Source: an uncultured Rhodospirillaceae bacterium (lineage in GTDB: Bacteria > Pseudomonadota > Alphaproteobacteria > Rhodospirillales > Casp-alpha2). From it: DNA of 11,236 nucleotides. The notes below the pieces were generated by a model. The model was not told the DNA's origin. It made no database searches and saw only the letters and a list, made by a program, of their open reading frames with translations. The position numbers were made by a program, and so were the translations under genes. This document shows, one piece after another, positions 1-5,498 of the stretch (positions are counted from its first letter, which is position 1; each line of letters starts with the position of its first letter). The stretch is taken from positions 1 through 11,236 of the forward strand of contig CAJWVP010000056.1 of NCBI GenBank assembly GCA_913048145.1, written 5' to 3'.

Positions 1-188
1 TCATCGGTGATGTCCGTGCCGCTGCGGGCGTAATACTCGGCGCCGGCTTCCACGTCGGAGCAATGGAAGTTGAGGCCATGCTTACGCTCAAGGGCGCGGA
101 GAACCGCGAGGCACGCGTCCATGATCTCGTGGCCGATGCCGTCGCCGGGCACGATCGCAATTTGAAACTCCTGGGTATTGGAAACCAT
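1..188 (-). CDS. Isocitrate/isopropylmalate-family dehydrogenase, N-terminal fragment (partial, runs off left edge)
   Basis: Only the first 62 codons are present, starting at the ATG read from 188 down to 186. The peptide begins MVSNTQEFQIAIVPGDGIGH. The VPGDGIG nucleotide-binding segment (residues 13-19) after a short beta strand is the hallmark of the decarboxylating 3-hydroxyacid dehydrogenases: 3-isopropylmalate, isocitrate, tartrate and D-malate dehydrogenases. These enzymes oxidise a 2-hydroxyacid and decarboxylate the oxo product with NAD(P)+ and Mg2+ or Mn2+ in the cytoplasm. The substrate-determining region lies outside the window, so the specific activity cannot be named. The gene follows the GntR regulator after 16 bp, with a weak AAGG-type ribosome site, so the two are probably co-transcribed. 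A D-malate or tartrate dehydrogenase role would fit the sugar-acid context, but that is an inference; leucine biosynthesis is less likely beside a GntR regulator. Confidence 0.85.
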   Translation of the reverse strand, partial: MVSNTQEFQIAIVPGDGIGHEIMDACLAVLRALERKHGLNFHCSDVEAGAEYYARSGTDITD

Positions 189-204
189 AGGGACGACCTT
201 GAAC

Positions 205-885
205 TCAGAGATGTGGGAAGCCGAGGTCTTGCAGCAGACCGATTAGCATTTCACCGCTCTCCTTGCGGTGTTGCATATGCACCTGCCAAGCGTTGTCGCT
301 GTCGCGGTTCTTGATGGCATCAACGACGGCGGCGTGGGCAATATTGGATTTCGTCGGTTTGGGTCGGAGCTTCACGGTAAGTTTGCGTGCCCGGGCAGCT
401 TGTGTGAGGAAAATATCGACCACGCTCGCCAGCCGCTTGTTGCCCGAAAAATTCACCAGCAGGTGGTGGAACCGAGCGTCCGCTGCCATCCAGGAATCCA
501 GATCATCGTTATCCAGCGCCTGATCCATGTCGGCCACTGAGCTTTCCAATTCCGCAATTTCCGTCTCATTGGCGCCCTTTTCCGCAACGGATGCCGCAGC
601 ACTAGCCTCGAGGCCCGTGAGAATTTCGTAGATCTCGCGCATGTCGTCGGTGGAAATGGGCAGGACACGCATGCCGTGACGCGATCTCAGTTCGATCAGC
701 CCCTCGTTCTCCAAGCGCAGCATGGCTTCGCGGGTCGGCGTGCGGCTCATTCCAAGAACCGAGGCGACTTCCTGTTCCGTTGCCTGGTAGCCTGCTGGCA
801 TTTCGTTGTCGAGAATCCAGCTGCGAAGCTGCCAGTAGGCCGCCCTCGAGTAAGGTATCTTTGCCTCTATTCCCGGATTTGTCAC
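205..885 (-). CDS. GntR family transcriptional regulator, FCD (FadR C-terminal) subfamily
   Basis: This 226-residue protein has the usual size and two-part layout of FCD regulators. Residues about 10-75 form the GntR winged helix: the helix-turn-helix lies at about 34-62 (ATEQEVASVLGMSRTPTREA), followed by a wing around RSRHGMRV. Residues about 80-218 form an all-helical FCD ligand domain with the expected metal-binding set: D136 and H140 (DARFHH), H184 (IAHAAVVDAI) and H206 (HMQHR). FCD members bind small carboxylates or sugar acids and usually repress adjacent catabolic genes. The start is the GTG at 885-883, preceded by AGGCGG; no in-frame ATG gives the complete N-terminal helix. It lies divergent from the SDR/SDR/aldo-keto reductase operon and upstream of an IPMDH-like dehydrogenase, so it probably controls both directions and itself. 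The ligand is unknown. Confidence 0.93.
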   Translation of the reverse strand: MTNPGIEAKIPYSRAAYWQLRSWILDNEMPAGYQATEQEVASVLGMSRTPTREAMLRLENEGLIELRSRHGMRVLPISTDDMREIYEILTGLEASAAASVAEKGANETEIAELESSVADMDQALDNDDLDSWMAADARFHHLLVNFSGNKRLASVVDIFLTQAARARKLTVKLRPKPTKSNIAHAAVVDAIKNRDSDNAWQVHMQHRKESGEMLIGLLQDLGFPHL

Positions 886-948
886 TTGATGGCCGCCTAT
901 TCGAGGTCAAACGACAACCTCACCCAACGAAACGGTTTAACTGACCGA

Positions 949-977
949 ATTCTAATACTCTGTACTAATTTACGCAA
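949..977 (-). promoter_or_regulatory. Candidate sigma70 promoter for the gntR-dehydrogenase transcript
   Basis: Read on the minus strand, a -35 element TTGCGT (977-972) is followed by a 17-nt spacer and a -10 element TAGAAT (954-949), which matches TATAAT at five of six positions. It lies 64 bp upstream of the GTG start of the GntR gene. An imperfect palindrome covers the spacer and part of the -10, which suits autorepression. The assignment is from pattern only. Confidence 0.5.
953..967. promoter_or_regulatory. Imperfect palindrome, candidate GntR operator 1
   Basis: TAATAC-TCT-GTACTA is an inverted repeat with arms matching at 5 of 6 positions around a 3-nt centre. It sits between the divergent genes and overlaps the -10 and spacer of the minus-strand promoter. 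Size and placement suit a dimeric GntR/FCD regulator. Assignment to this particular regulator is inferred from proximity. Confidence 0.4.
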
Positions 978-995
978 TAACGTATTCATTGTTGC
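974..995. promoter_or_regulatory. Imperfect 22-bp palindrome, candidate GntR operator 2
   Basis: The arms GCAATAA (974-980) and TTGTTGC (989-995) are complementary at 6 of 7 positions, with two more paired positions inside the 8-nt centre. The element overlaps the -35 of the candidate minus-strand promoter. It is not the same sequence as the palindrome at 953-967, so at most one may be the GntR site and the other may serve another factor. Confidence 0.35.
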
Positions 996-1196
996 ATTAT
1001 TTAAATTTGGCAGAAAATTGCGGTCTTGCGAGGTACACATCGCCCTATCCGCGGGGTTCAAACCGGTATCCTTATAAGCGTGAGGGAATGGAATCGAGGT
1101 TGCTTGGTTGAGGCGGGTCGGACATAAATGGGCCTCAAATTTTCACCGGCCGTGGATCGCGGACTGGGCTACCAAGGAAAGCAAAGGAGATTGATG

Positions 1197-1904
1197 ATGG
1201 ACGTATCGGGTAAAAAGGCCGTGATCTTTGGCGGCACGTCGGGCATTGGGTTGGCGGCGGCTAAACAGCTGGCCGCGCTGGGCGCGAGCGTGATCGCGAT
1301 CAGTCGCAGCCCAGACCGAGCCGGTGACTTGCCCGATGGAATTACCACGATGCAATGCGATGTTACGGATCGGGATGCTGTGGCCAAGATGTGCGCCGCA
1401 TGTGCGCCAATCGACATCCTGATCAGCGCCGCCACGGGCGGGTCCCGTGCCATCGGGCCATTTCTGCAAATGGATTTGGACGGCTACCAGGACAGTTTCC
1501 AGAAGCTTTGGGGTTACGCCAACGTGGTACGCTATGGCACCGAGCACGTCGTCGACGGCGGTTGCATCACGCTGGTCAGTGGCGCTCCAGCACGCAATTG
1601 CCGCCCGGGTCAGGTGTCGCTCTCGAGCGTCGGCGGGGCCGTCGAGGCCTTGGCGCGCGCTGTGGCCCGTGAGATCGCGCCAAACAAGCGGATCAATGTC
1701 GTTTCGCCAGGTACCATCGACACGCCGATGACGTCCTTTGAGGGCGACGAGCGCAAGCAGTTCTACGCCAATGCTACCAAAAATAACCTGATCCCCCGCG
1801 CAGGCACCGCCGACGAAGTGGCCCAGGGCATTGTCTACGTGGTGCAGAACGACTTCGTCACGGGGACGACCATTGACGTCGACGGCGGCTGGCTGTTGGC
1901 CTGA
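1197..1904 (+). CDS. Divergent short-chain dehydrogenase/reductase (SDR) lacking the YxxxK catalytic pair
   Basis: This 235-residue single-domain Rossmann protein has the nucleotide-binding motif GGTSGIG (residues 12-18), an acidic DVT at 55-57, ISAATGG replacing the NNAG region (76-82), the SDR C-terminal strand INVVSPGTIDTP (166-177) and the closing TGTTIDVDGGW. The Ser of VSG (128) is kept, but where Tyr and Lys of YxxxK should stand the sequence reads L142-S-S-V-G146. LWG occupies the region of the usual catalytic Asn. This matches a recurrent divergent SDR group with a KFWG-type motif and no catalytic Tyr/Lys, whose reactions are poorly defined. The start at 1197 is chosen because AAAGGAGA ends 6 nt upstream; ATG 1194 is also possible, and ATG 1128 has no ribosome site. 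It is the first gene of an operon with the next SDR, 61 bp downstream. Confidence 0.9.
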   Translation: MDVSGKKAVIFGGTSGIGLAAAKQLAALGASVIAISRSPDRAGDLPDGITTMQCDVTDRDAVAKMCAACAPIDILISAATGGSRAIGPFLQMDLDGYQDSFQKLWGYANVVRYGTEHVVDGGCITLVSGAPARNCRPGQVSLSSVGGAVEALARAVAREIAPNKRINVVSPGTIDTPMTSFEGDERKQFYANATKNNLIPRAGTADEVAQGIVYVVQNDFVTGTTIDVDGGWLLA

Positions 1905-1965
1905 GCGCGCGCAAATACGATCTGCCGGTGGGATCTGCCGCCGGTCCAAGACCGAGGAGAGGATT

Positions 1966-2709
1966 ATGGCCGGACGATTGACTGGGAAACGCGTGCTGGT
2001 GACTGCTGCGGGGCAGGGCATTGGCCGGGCTTCGGTGCTAGCACTGGCAGCGGAAGGGGCGCACGTCATTGCCACCGACATCAATGAAGAGGCGCTGCAA
2101 AGTCTGGAGGCGGAAGCGGATACGATCGAGGGGCATCGTCTGGACGTACTGGATGCAAACGAGATCACTCGGGTCACTGACGCGGTAGGCACTGTCGATT
2201 GCTTGTTCAACTGCACGGGCTTCGTTCATCATGGCTCAATTCTTGATAGTACGGATGATGAGTGGGAATTTGCATTTAACCTCAACGCCAAGGCCCAGTA
2301 CCGAATGATGAAGGCGGTCCTACCAGGGATGCTGGCTGCTGGTGGCGGGTCGATCATTAATATGTCTTCCCTGGCGTCGAGCCAGAAGGGAGTGCCAGTC
2401 CGCTTCATCTACGGGGCCTCCAAGGCTGCGGTCCTCGGCATGACCAAGTCCGTGGCGGCTGACTATGTGACCAAAGGTATTCGTTGCAACGCTATTTGCC
2501 CCGGGACCGTTGAAAGTCCGTCCCTGGAAGATCGTCTCCACGCCCAAGGGGATTACAAGAGAACGCGGGCTGAATTCGTCGCCCGCCAACCCATGGGCCG
2601 GATTGGAAGACCAGAGGAGATCGCAGCTCTGGTTGTCTACCTAGCTAGCGACGATTCCGCCTACACAACAGGCCAAGCCCTGAACATCGATGGCGGTTGG
2701 TCTATATAG
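1966..2709 (+). CDS. SDR family oxidoreductase, DHRS6/BDH2 and 2-keto-3-deoxy-L-fuconate dehydrogenase-like
   Basis: This is a 247-residue classical SDR. The cofactor motif is TAAGQGIG (residues 13-20), with Ala replacing the first Gly, as in human DHRS6. D38 at the end of beta 2 (ATDIN) predicts NAD+ preference. The catalytic tetrad is complete: N105, S135, Y149 and K153 (YGASK). The stretches FNCTGFVHHG, INMSSLASS, KSVAAD, GIRC and CPGTVESPSL closely track DHRS6/BDH2 as I recall it. Bacterial relatives include the dehydrogenase that oxidises 2-keto-3-deoxy-L-fuconate in non-phosphorylating L-fucose degradation. A strong GAGGAGAGG ribosome site precedes ATG 1966. It sits between another SDR and an aldo/keto reductase of the L-fucose dehydrogenase type, which favours oxidation of a 2-keto-3-deoxy sugar acid over 3-hydroxybutyrate. 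The substrate remains inferred. Confidence 0.93.
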   Translation: MAGRLTGKRVLVTAAGQGIGRASVLALAAEGAHVIATDINEEALQSLEAEADTIEGHRLDVLDANEITRVTDAVGTVDCLFNCTGFVHHGSILDSTDDEWEFAFNLNAKAQYRMMKAVLPGMLAAGGGSIINMSSLASSQKGVPVRFIYGASKAAVLGMTKSVAADYVTKGIRCNAICPGTVESPSLEDRLHAQGDYKRTRAEFVARQPMGRIGRPEEIAALVVYLASDDSAYTTGQALNIDGGWSI

Positions 2710-3809
2710 ATTTTTCTCTGCAGCCGGTATGGTTGCGGATTACCCTACCTCAAGGAGGATGCGCGATAATCGACCTTGATAAAAGAGAGACCGTAGGTCG
2801 AGGCCCCTGGCAAATCCCCAAAATTGGACTTGGGTGTGTTTTTTTGGGTGACCCGTTCGGTCCCACCGATGACAATGGCATGCAGGACACATTGGCAACC
2901 GCCTGGAACGAGGGCATAGGTTACTTTGATACGGCGCCGTGGTACGGCAATACAAAAAGCGAACACAGGCTCGGTCATTTCCTGCGCCAAAGGCCACGTG
3001 ACGCCTTCACCATCGCCACAAAGGTTGGTCGCACTTATGGTCGGCCGGCGGACCTGAGCAAATTCAAGAGTTCAAAATGGATGGACCGCTGGAAAGGCGG
3101 GTTGGAGTTCGACCTGACCTTCGATTACACCGGTGACGGGGTGAAGCGATCCTATGAAGACAGTCTCAATCGCATGGGTTTGAATACCCTAGATGCGTTG
3201 GCGATCCATGATTTGGATTTGAAACACCACGGAGATTGGGAGACTGCGACCAAGTATCTGGATCAACTTTCTAACGACGGGGGATATCGCGCTCTTTGTG
3301 ACCTGAAAGACACTGGCGAAATTCAGGCTATTGGGGTTGGCATCAATCATGTCGGCATGATCCCGGTGTTTCTGGAGCGTTTCGACGTCGACTATTTCCT
3401 GGTCGCCATGCCTTACACGCTGCTGGATCAGCCTGCCCTCGATGAAGAGTTCGATATGTGCGCCGATGCGGGCGCTCATGTGGTTATCGGCGCAGTCTTC
3501 GCGTCCGGCGTTTTGGCCACGGGATCTAAAGATCCCGGGGTATACAATTACGGTACACCGAGTGATGAAGTCCTCGATCGGGTGCGCGGGATGGAGGCGG
3601 TCTGCGACCGACACGGAGTTAGTTTAGCTTCGGCGGCACTCCAATTTCCGCTGGCACACCCAGTGGTGCGTGCGGTCATCCCCGGCGCTGATACGCCGGA
3701 CCGGGTCCGTGAAAACGTTGTCAATATAAAGGCCGAAATTCCGACTGACTTTTGGCAAGATCTGAAAGACCAGAAGCTTCTCCGGGCGGACGCACCGACA
3801 CCCGCCTGA
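2697..3809 (+). CDS. Aldo/keto reductase, D-threo-aldose 1-dehydrogenase (L-fucose dehydrogenase) type
   Basis: This AKR-superfamily TIM barrel has a complete catalytic tetrad, numbered from the longest possible start: D78 and Y83 (FDTAPWYG), K109 (ATKVGR) and H171 (AIHDLD). C-terminal NAD(P)-binding segments IGVGIN (212-217), VIGAVFASGVLATG (263-276) and VIPGADTPDRVREN (327-340) are characteristic of the D-threo-aldose/L-fucose dehydrogenase and pyridoxal 4-dehydrogenase branch. Such enzymes oxidise the anomeric carbon of L-fucose, D-arabinose or L-galactose to the lactone with NAD(P)+. The start is unresolved. Coordinates use the TTG at 2697, which overlaps the SDR stop, but the only good ribosome site (AAGGAGG, 2752-2758) points to residue 24 or 25, where the codons are ATA (2766) and ATC (2769). 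Family homology also begins only at about residue 30. It is the last gene of the SDR operon. Confidence 0.9.
   Translation: MVYIDFSLQPVWLRITLPQGGCAIIDLDKRETVGRGPWQIPKIGLGCVFLGDPFGPTDDNGMQDTLATAWNEGIGYFDTAPWYGNTKSEHRLGHFLRQRPRDAFTIATKVGRTYGRPADLSKFKSSKWMDRWKGGLEFDLTFDYTGDGVKRSYEDSLNRMGLNTLDALAIHDLDLKHHGDWETATKYLDQLSNDGGYRALCDLKDTGEIQAIGVGINHVGMIPVFLERFDVDYFLVAMPYTLLDQPALDEEFDMCADAGAHVVIGAVFASGVLATGSKDPGVYNYGTPSDEVLDRVRGMEAVCDRHGVSLASAALQFPLAHPVVRAVIPGADTPDRVRENVVNIKAEIPTDFWQDLKDQKLLRADAPTPA
2752..2758 (+). promoter_or_regulatory. Strong Shine-Dalgarno for the aldo/keto reductase, without a standard in-frame start
   Basis: AAGGAGG is a near-perfect anti-16S match. The ATG that directly abuts it (2759-2761) is out of frame with the reductase and ends after six codons at TGA 2777-2779. 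At normal spacing of 7 to 10 nt, the reductase frame offers ATA (2766) or ATC (2769). This decides where translation probably begins even though neither is a standard start codon. Confidence 0.6.
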
Positions 3810-3835
3810 AGATTGATTTCTTAATGCCCAACAAC

Positions 3836-3864
3836 TTGTAGTCTTGCATATTGTTGTCTAGCAT
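3836..3864 (+). promoter_or_regulatory. Candidate promoter for the marR-efflux-cycloisomerase operon
   Basis: TTGTAG (3836-3841) and TAGCAT (3859-3864) are separated by 17 nt and could act as weak -35 and -10 elements. They are embedded in the repeated operator, so a repressor bound there would block RNA polymerase. Other pairings are possible in this AT-rich stretch, so the exact promoter is uncertain. Confidence 0.35.
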
Positions 3865-3888
3865 ATTAAAACGTTGCCTAGATAACAA
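3836..3888. promoter_or_regulatory. Three-copy operator of the MarR-led operon
   Basis: TTGTAGTCTTGCATATT (3836-3852) is repeated directly as TTGTTGTCTAGCATATT (3851-3867), matching at 15 of 17 positions with a 15-bp period. CTAGATAACAA (3878-3888) is an inverted copy of TTGTTGTCTAG (3851-3861), matching at 10 of 11 positions across a 16-nt spacer. The cluster lies 28-80 bp upstream of the MarR start. MarR proteins typically bind palindromic operators over their own promoter, so autoregulation of the efflux/cycloisomerase operon is inferred. Confidence 0.6.
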
Positions 3889-3916
3889 TTCTTCTAATCC
3901 CAGGCGGTGCTAGTCC

Positions 3917-4354
3917 ATGCAAGAGGGCTACGAAGACAATTTTGGATTTCTGATCCACGATGTGGCGCGTTTGATGCGAACAGCCTATGATCGGCGCATG
4001 AAGCCGCTCGGCCTGACGCGGTCACAGTGGTGGGTGCTCAATAATCTGTTTTTCCATCAGGGCATTAGCCAGTCAGATCTGGCCAAAATTCTGGATGTCG
4101 AACGCGCTACCCTTGGTCGGCTTCTGGATCGTTTGGAAGCGAAACAATGGATTTATCGCCAATCGGACAAGAGTGACCGGCGGGTCAACCGGGTCTATCT
4201 ATCTGAACCAAAGGGCCCAACCATGCAGACCATGCGGCGTGAAGCCAAGCGGACCTTAGACAGAGCCTTGTCACCCTTAAATGGGGCAGAACAGAACGCA
4301 ATGTTTGACATGTTGCAACGCATGAAGGCAGGCCTCACTGATGATGCCGCCTAG
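3917..4354 (+). CDS. MarR family transcriptional regulator
   Basis: This 145-residue protein is the usual MarR length. N-terminal dimerisation helices (residues 8-30, FLIHDVARLMRTAYDRRM) lead into LGLTRSQWWVLNNLF. The winged helix follows: helix-turn-helix at about 51-75 (QSDLAKILDVERATLGRLLD) and a wing at about 83-96 with the conserved Asp/Arg cluster SDKSDRRVNRVYL. The C-terminal helices complete the dimer interface. ATG 3917 is preceded by AGGCGG with 9-nt spacing. It is the first gene of a plus-strand operon with an EmrA-like protein 17 bp downstream, an EmrB-like exporter and a cycloisomerase, an arrangement like E. coli mprA-emrA-emrB. MarR proteins are commonly released from DNA by phenolic or other small anionic ligands. 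Here the ligand may be the exported compound or a catabolic intermediate, which is inference. Confidence 0.93.
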   Translation: MQEGYEDNFGFLIHDVARLMRTAYDRRMKPLGLTRSQWWVLNNLFFHQGISQSDLAKILDVERATLGRLLDRLEAKQWIYRQSDKSDRRVNRVYLSEPKGPTMQTMRREAKRTLDRALSPLNGAEQNAMFDMLQRMKAGLTDDAA

Positions 4355-4371
4355 GCCAAGAGATCGATAGA

Positions 4372-5487
4372 ATGAGCGAAAACTCCGCTCCGCAGACTGC
4401 CCCGGAGAATGTGTCAGTGCCGCGAAATCGGCGCTTGATTCGCTTTGTGTTTCTTTTGGTCGTGCCCGTCTTTGCTGTTTACGGTGTTGCTCAGTATTAC
4501 TTGATGTCCGGTGGGAGAGTTGACACAGACAACGCCTACGTGAAGGCGCGCCTTCACAACCTAAGTTCGGAAATCGATGGCCGCGTGCAATCCGTTCTGG
4601 TCAAAGAGAACGAGCGCGTGAAGAAGGGCCAGCCGATCATCGAATTGGATCCAGAACCATATGAGATTGCAATACGCGCTGCGCAGGCTAACCTGGCCGC
4701 CATCCGCCAGGATCTGGAGTCCTTGCGTTCCGATTACCGGCGCTCATCGGTAGACATCGCTTTGGCGAAAAAACGTATCGCTTACCTTACTACCCGTCAC
4801 GAACGTCAAAAGAAACTTCGGGCAACGGGCGTGTCTAGCATTGCCCGCTTGGACGAAGCGGCGTTTCAGTTGCAAATCGCCGAACAGGAACTGCGCTCAG
4901 CTCAGGAACAACGGCGCAAGCTTCTCACCGACCTTGGCGGCGATCCAGCAGCGGTTCAGGACACTCATCCCAACGTGCAACGGGCTGCAGCCCTTTTGGA
5001 GCGCTCTCAATTGGACCTCCGGCGCACCCGCATCGTTGCGCCCGCAGACGCGTTCGTCGCGCGGATAAAGTCGGAACCGGGTGAGGTGATTGAGGCCAAA
5101 GAACCCATCGTGCTACTGGTCGATGAAAACGACATATGGATCGAAGCCAATCTGAAGGAAACCAAACTGACCCACATTCGCGTCGGTCAGGAAGCAGAGA
5201 TTGTCGTCGATGCCTATCCGGACGCTACCTGGTGGGCTCGAGTGGATAGCATCGCACCAGCCACTGGCGCGGAGTTCGCACTTCTGCCGCCACAAAACGC
5301 ATCCGGGAACTGGGTCAAGGTTGTCCAGCGCCTGCCGATACGTCTCAGTGTCATCGACCCGCAGCAGTCTTTGGCCTTGCGTGCCGGTATGACGGCAACT
5401 GTGTCTATCGAGACTGGCCATCAGCCGCAATTACCGTCCATCGTAAAACAGGCCCTGGCTCTGACGCAACGTTTCCAAGGCAAGTAG
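4372..5487 (+). CDS. HlyD/EmrA-family membrane fusion (periplasmic adaptor) protein
   Basis: This 371-residue adaptor connects an inner-membrane exporter to an outer-membrane channel. A short cytoplasmic tail is followed by one membrane anchor (residues about 23-45). TDNAYVKA (52-59) begins the periplasmic part, the lipoyl half-motif GRVQSVLVKENERVKKGQPIIELDP spans 70-94, and a long alpha-helical hairpin spans about 95-215. The second lipoyl half starts at RTRIVAPADAFV (218-229), and the beta-barrel region has ANLKETKLTHIRVGQ (259-273). GNWVKVVQRLPIRL (312-325) is typical of the EmrA branch. The ribosome site is weak (AAGAGA), so translation may be coupled to the MarR gene that ends 17 bp upstream. 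The partner transporter follows after 11 bp. No TolC-type outer-membrane gene is present here, so a chromosomal one elsewhere is presumably shared. Confidence 0.94.
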   Translation: MSENSAPQTAPENVSVPRNRRLIRFVFLLVVPVFAVYGVAQYYLMSGGRVDTDNAYVKARLHNLSSEIDGRVQSVLVKENERVKKGQPIIELDPEPYEIAIRAAQANLAAIRQDLESLRSDYRRSSVDIALAKKRIAYLTTRHERQKKLRATGVSSIARLDEAAFQLQIAEQELRSAQEQRRKLLTDLGGDPAAVQDTHPNVQRAAALLERSQLDLRRTRIVAPADAFVARIKSEPGEVIEAKEPIVLLVDENDIWIEANLKETKLTHIRVGQEAEIVVDAYPDATWWARVDSIAPATGAEFALLPPQNASGNWVKVVQRLPIRLSVIDPQQSLALRAGMTATVSIETGHQPQLPSIVKQALALTQRFQGK

Positions 5488-5498
5488 ATCGGCCCCTA

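Larger units (their letters stand above)
886..1196. other. Divergent intergenic control region
   Basis: This 311-bp stretch separates the GntR gene (minus) from the first SDR gene (plus). The AT-rich part from about 936 to 1020 holds the minus-strand promoter and two palindromes listed separately. No convincing -35/-10 pair could be assigned to the plus-strand operon; TTGCAT at 992-997 has no good partner. The rest shows no coding potential, RNA gene or terminator. The frame upstream of the SDR start is open back to an ATG at 1128, but that ATG lacks a ribosome site. Confidence 0.6.

Noticed and set aside
1051..1072. GGTTCAAACC in the intergenic region, resembling a tRNA T-arm and possible attachment site
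   Set aside because: The flanking bases do not form the 5-bp T-stem, no acceptor stem or anticodon arm is found nearby, and no integrase or direct repeat accompanies it.
676..1077. Plus-strand open frame over the start of the GntR gene and the intergenic region
   Set aside because: It runs antisense to a well-supported regulator and through its promoter, with no family features.
1128..1196. N-terminal extension of the first SDR from ATG 1128
   Set aside because: The added 23 residues precede the normal SDR beta strand, no Shine-Dalgarno precedes 1128, and a strong AAAGGAGA sits directly before ATG 1194/1197.
1143..2216. Long minus-strand open frame of 357 codons opposite the two SDR genes
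   Set aside because: It spans both SDR genes and their junction, has low-complexity composition rich in Ser, Ala and Arg with no recognisable domain, and no ribosome site. It is a shadow of the plus-strand coding sequence.
3521..3536. Perfect palindrome GGGATCT-AA-AGATCCC
   Set aside because: It lies inside the aldo/keto reductase coding sequence, has no T-run and is far from the stop codon, so it is neither a terminator nor a likely operator.
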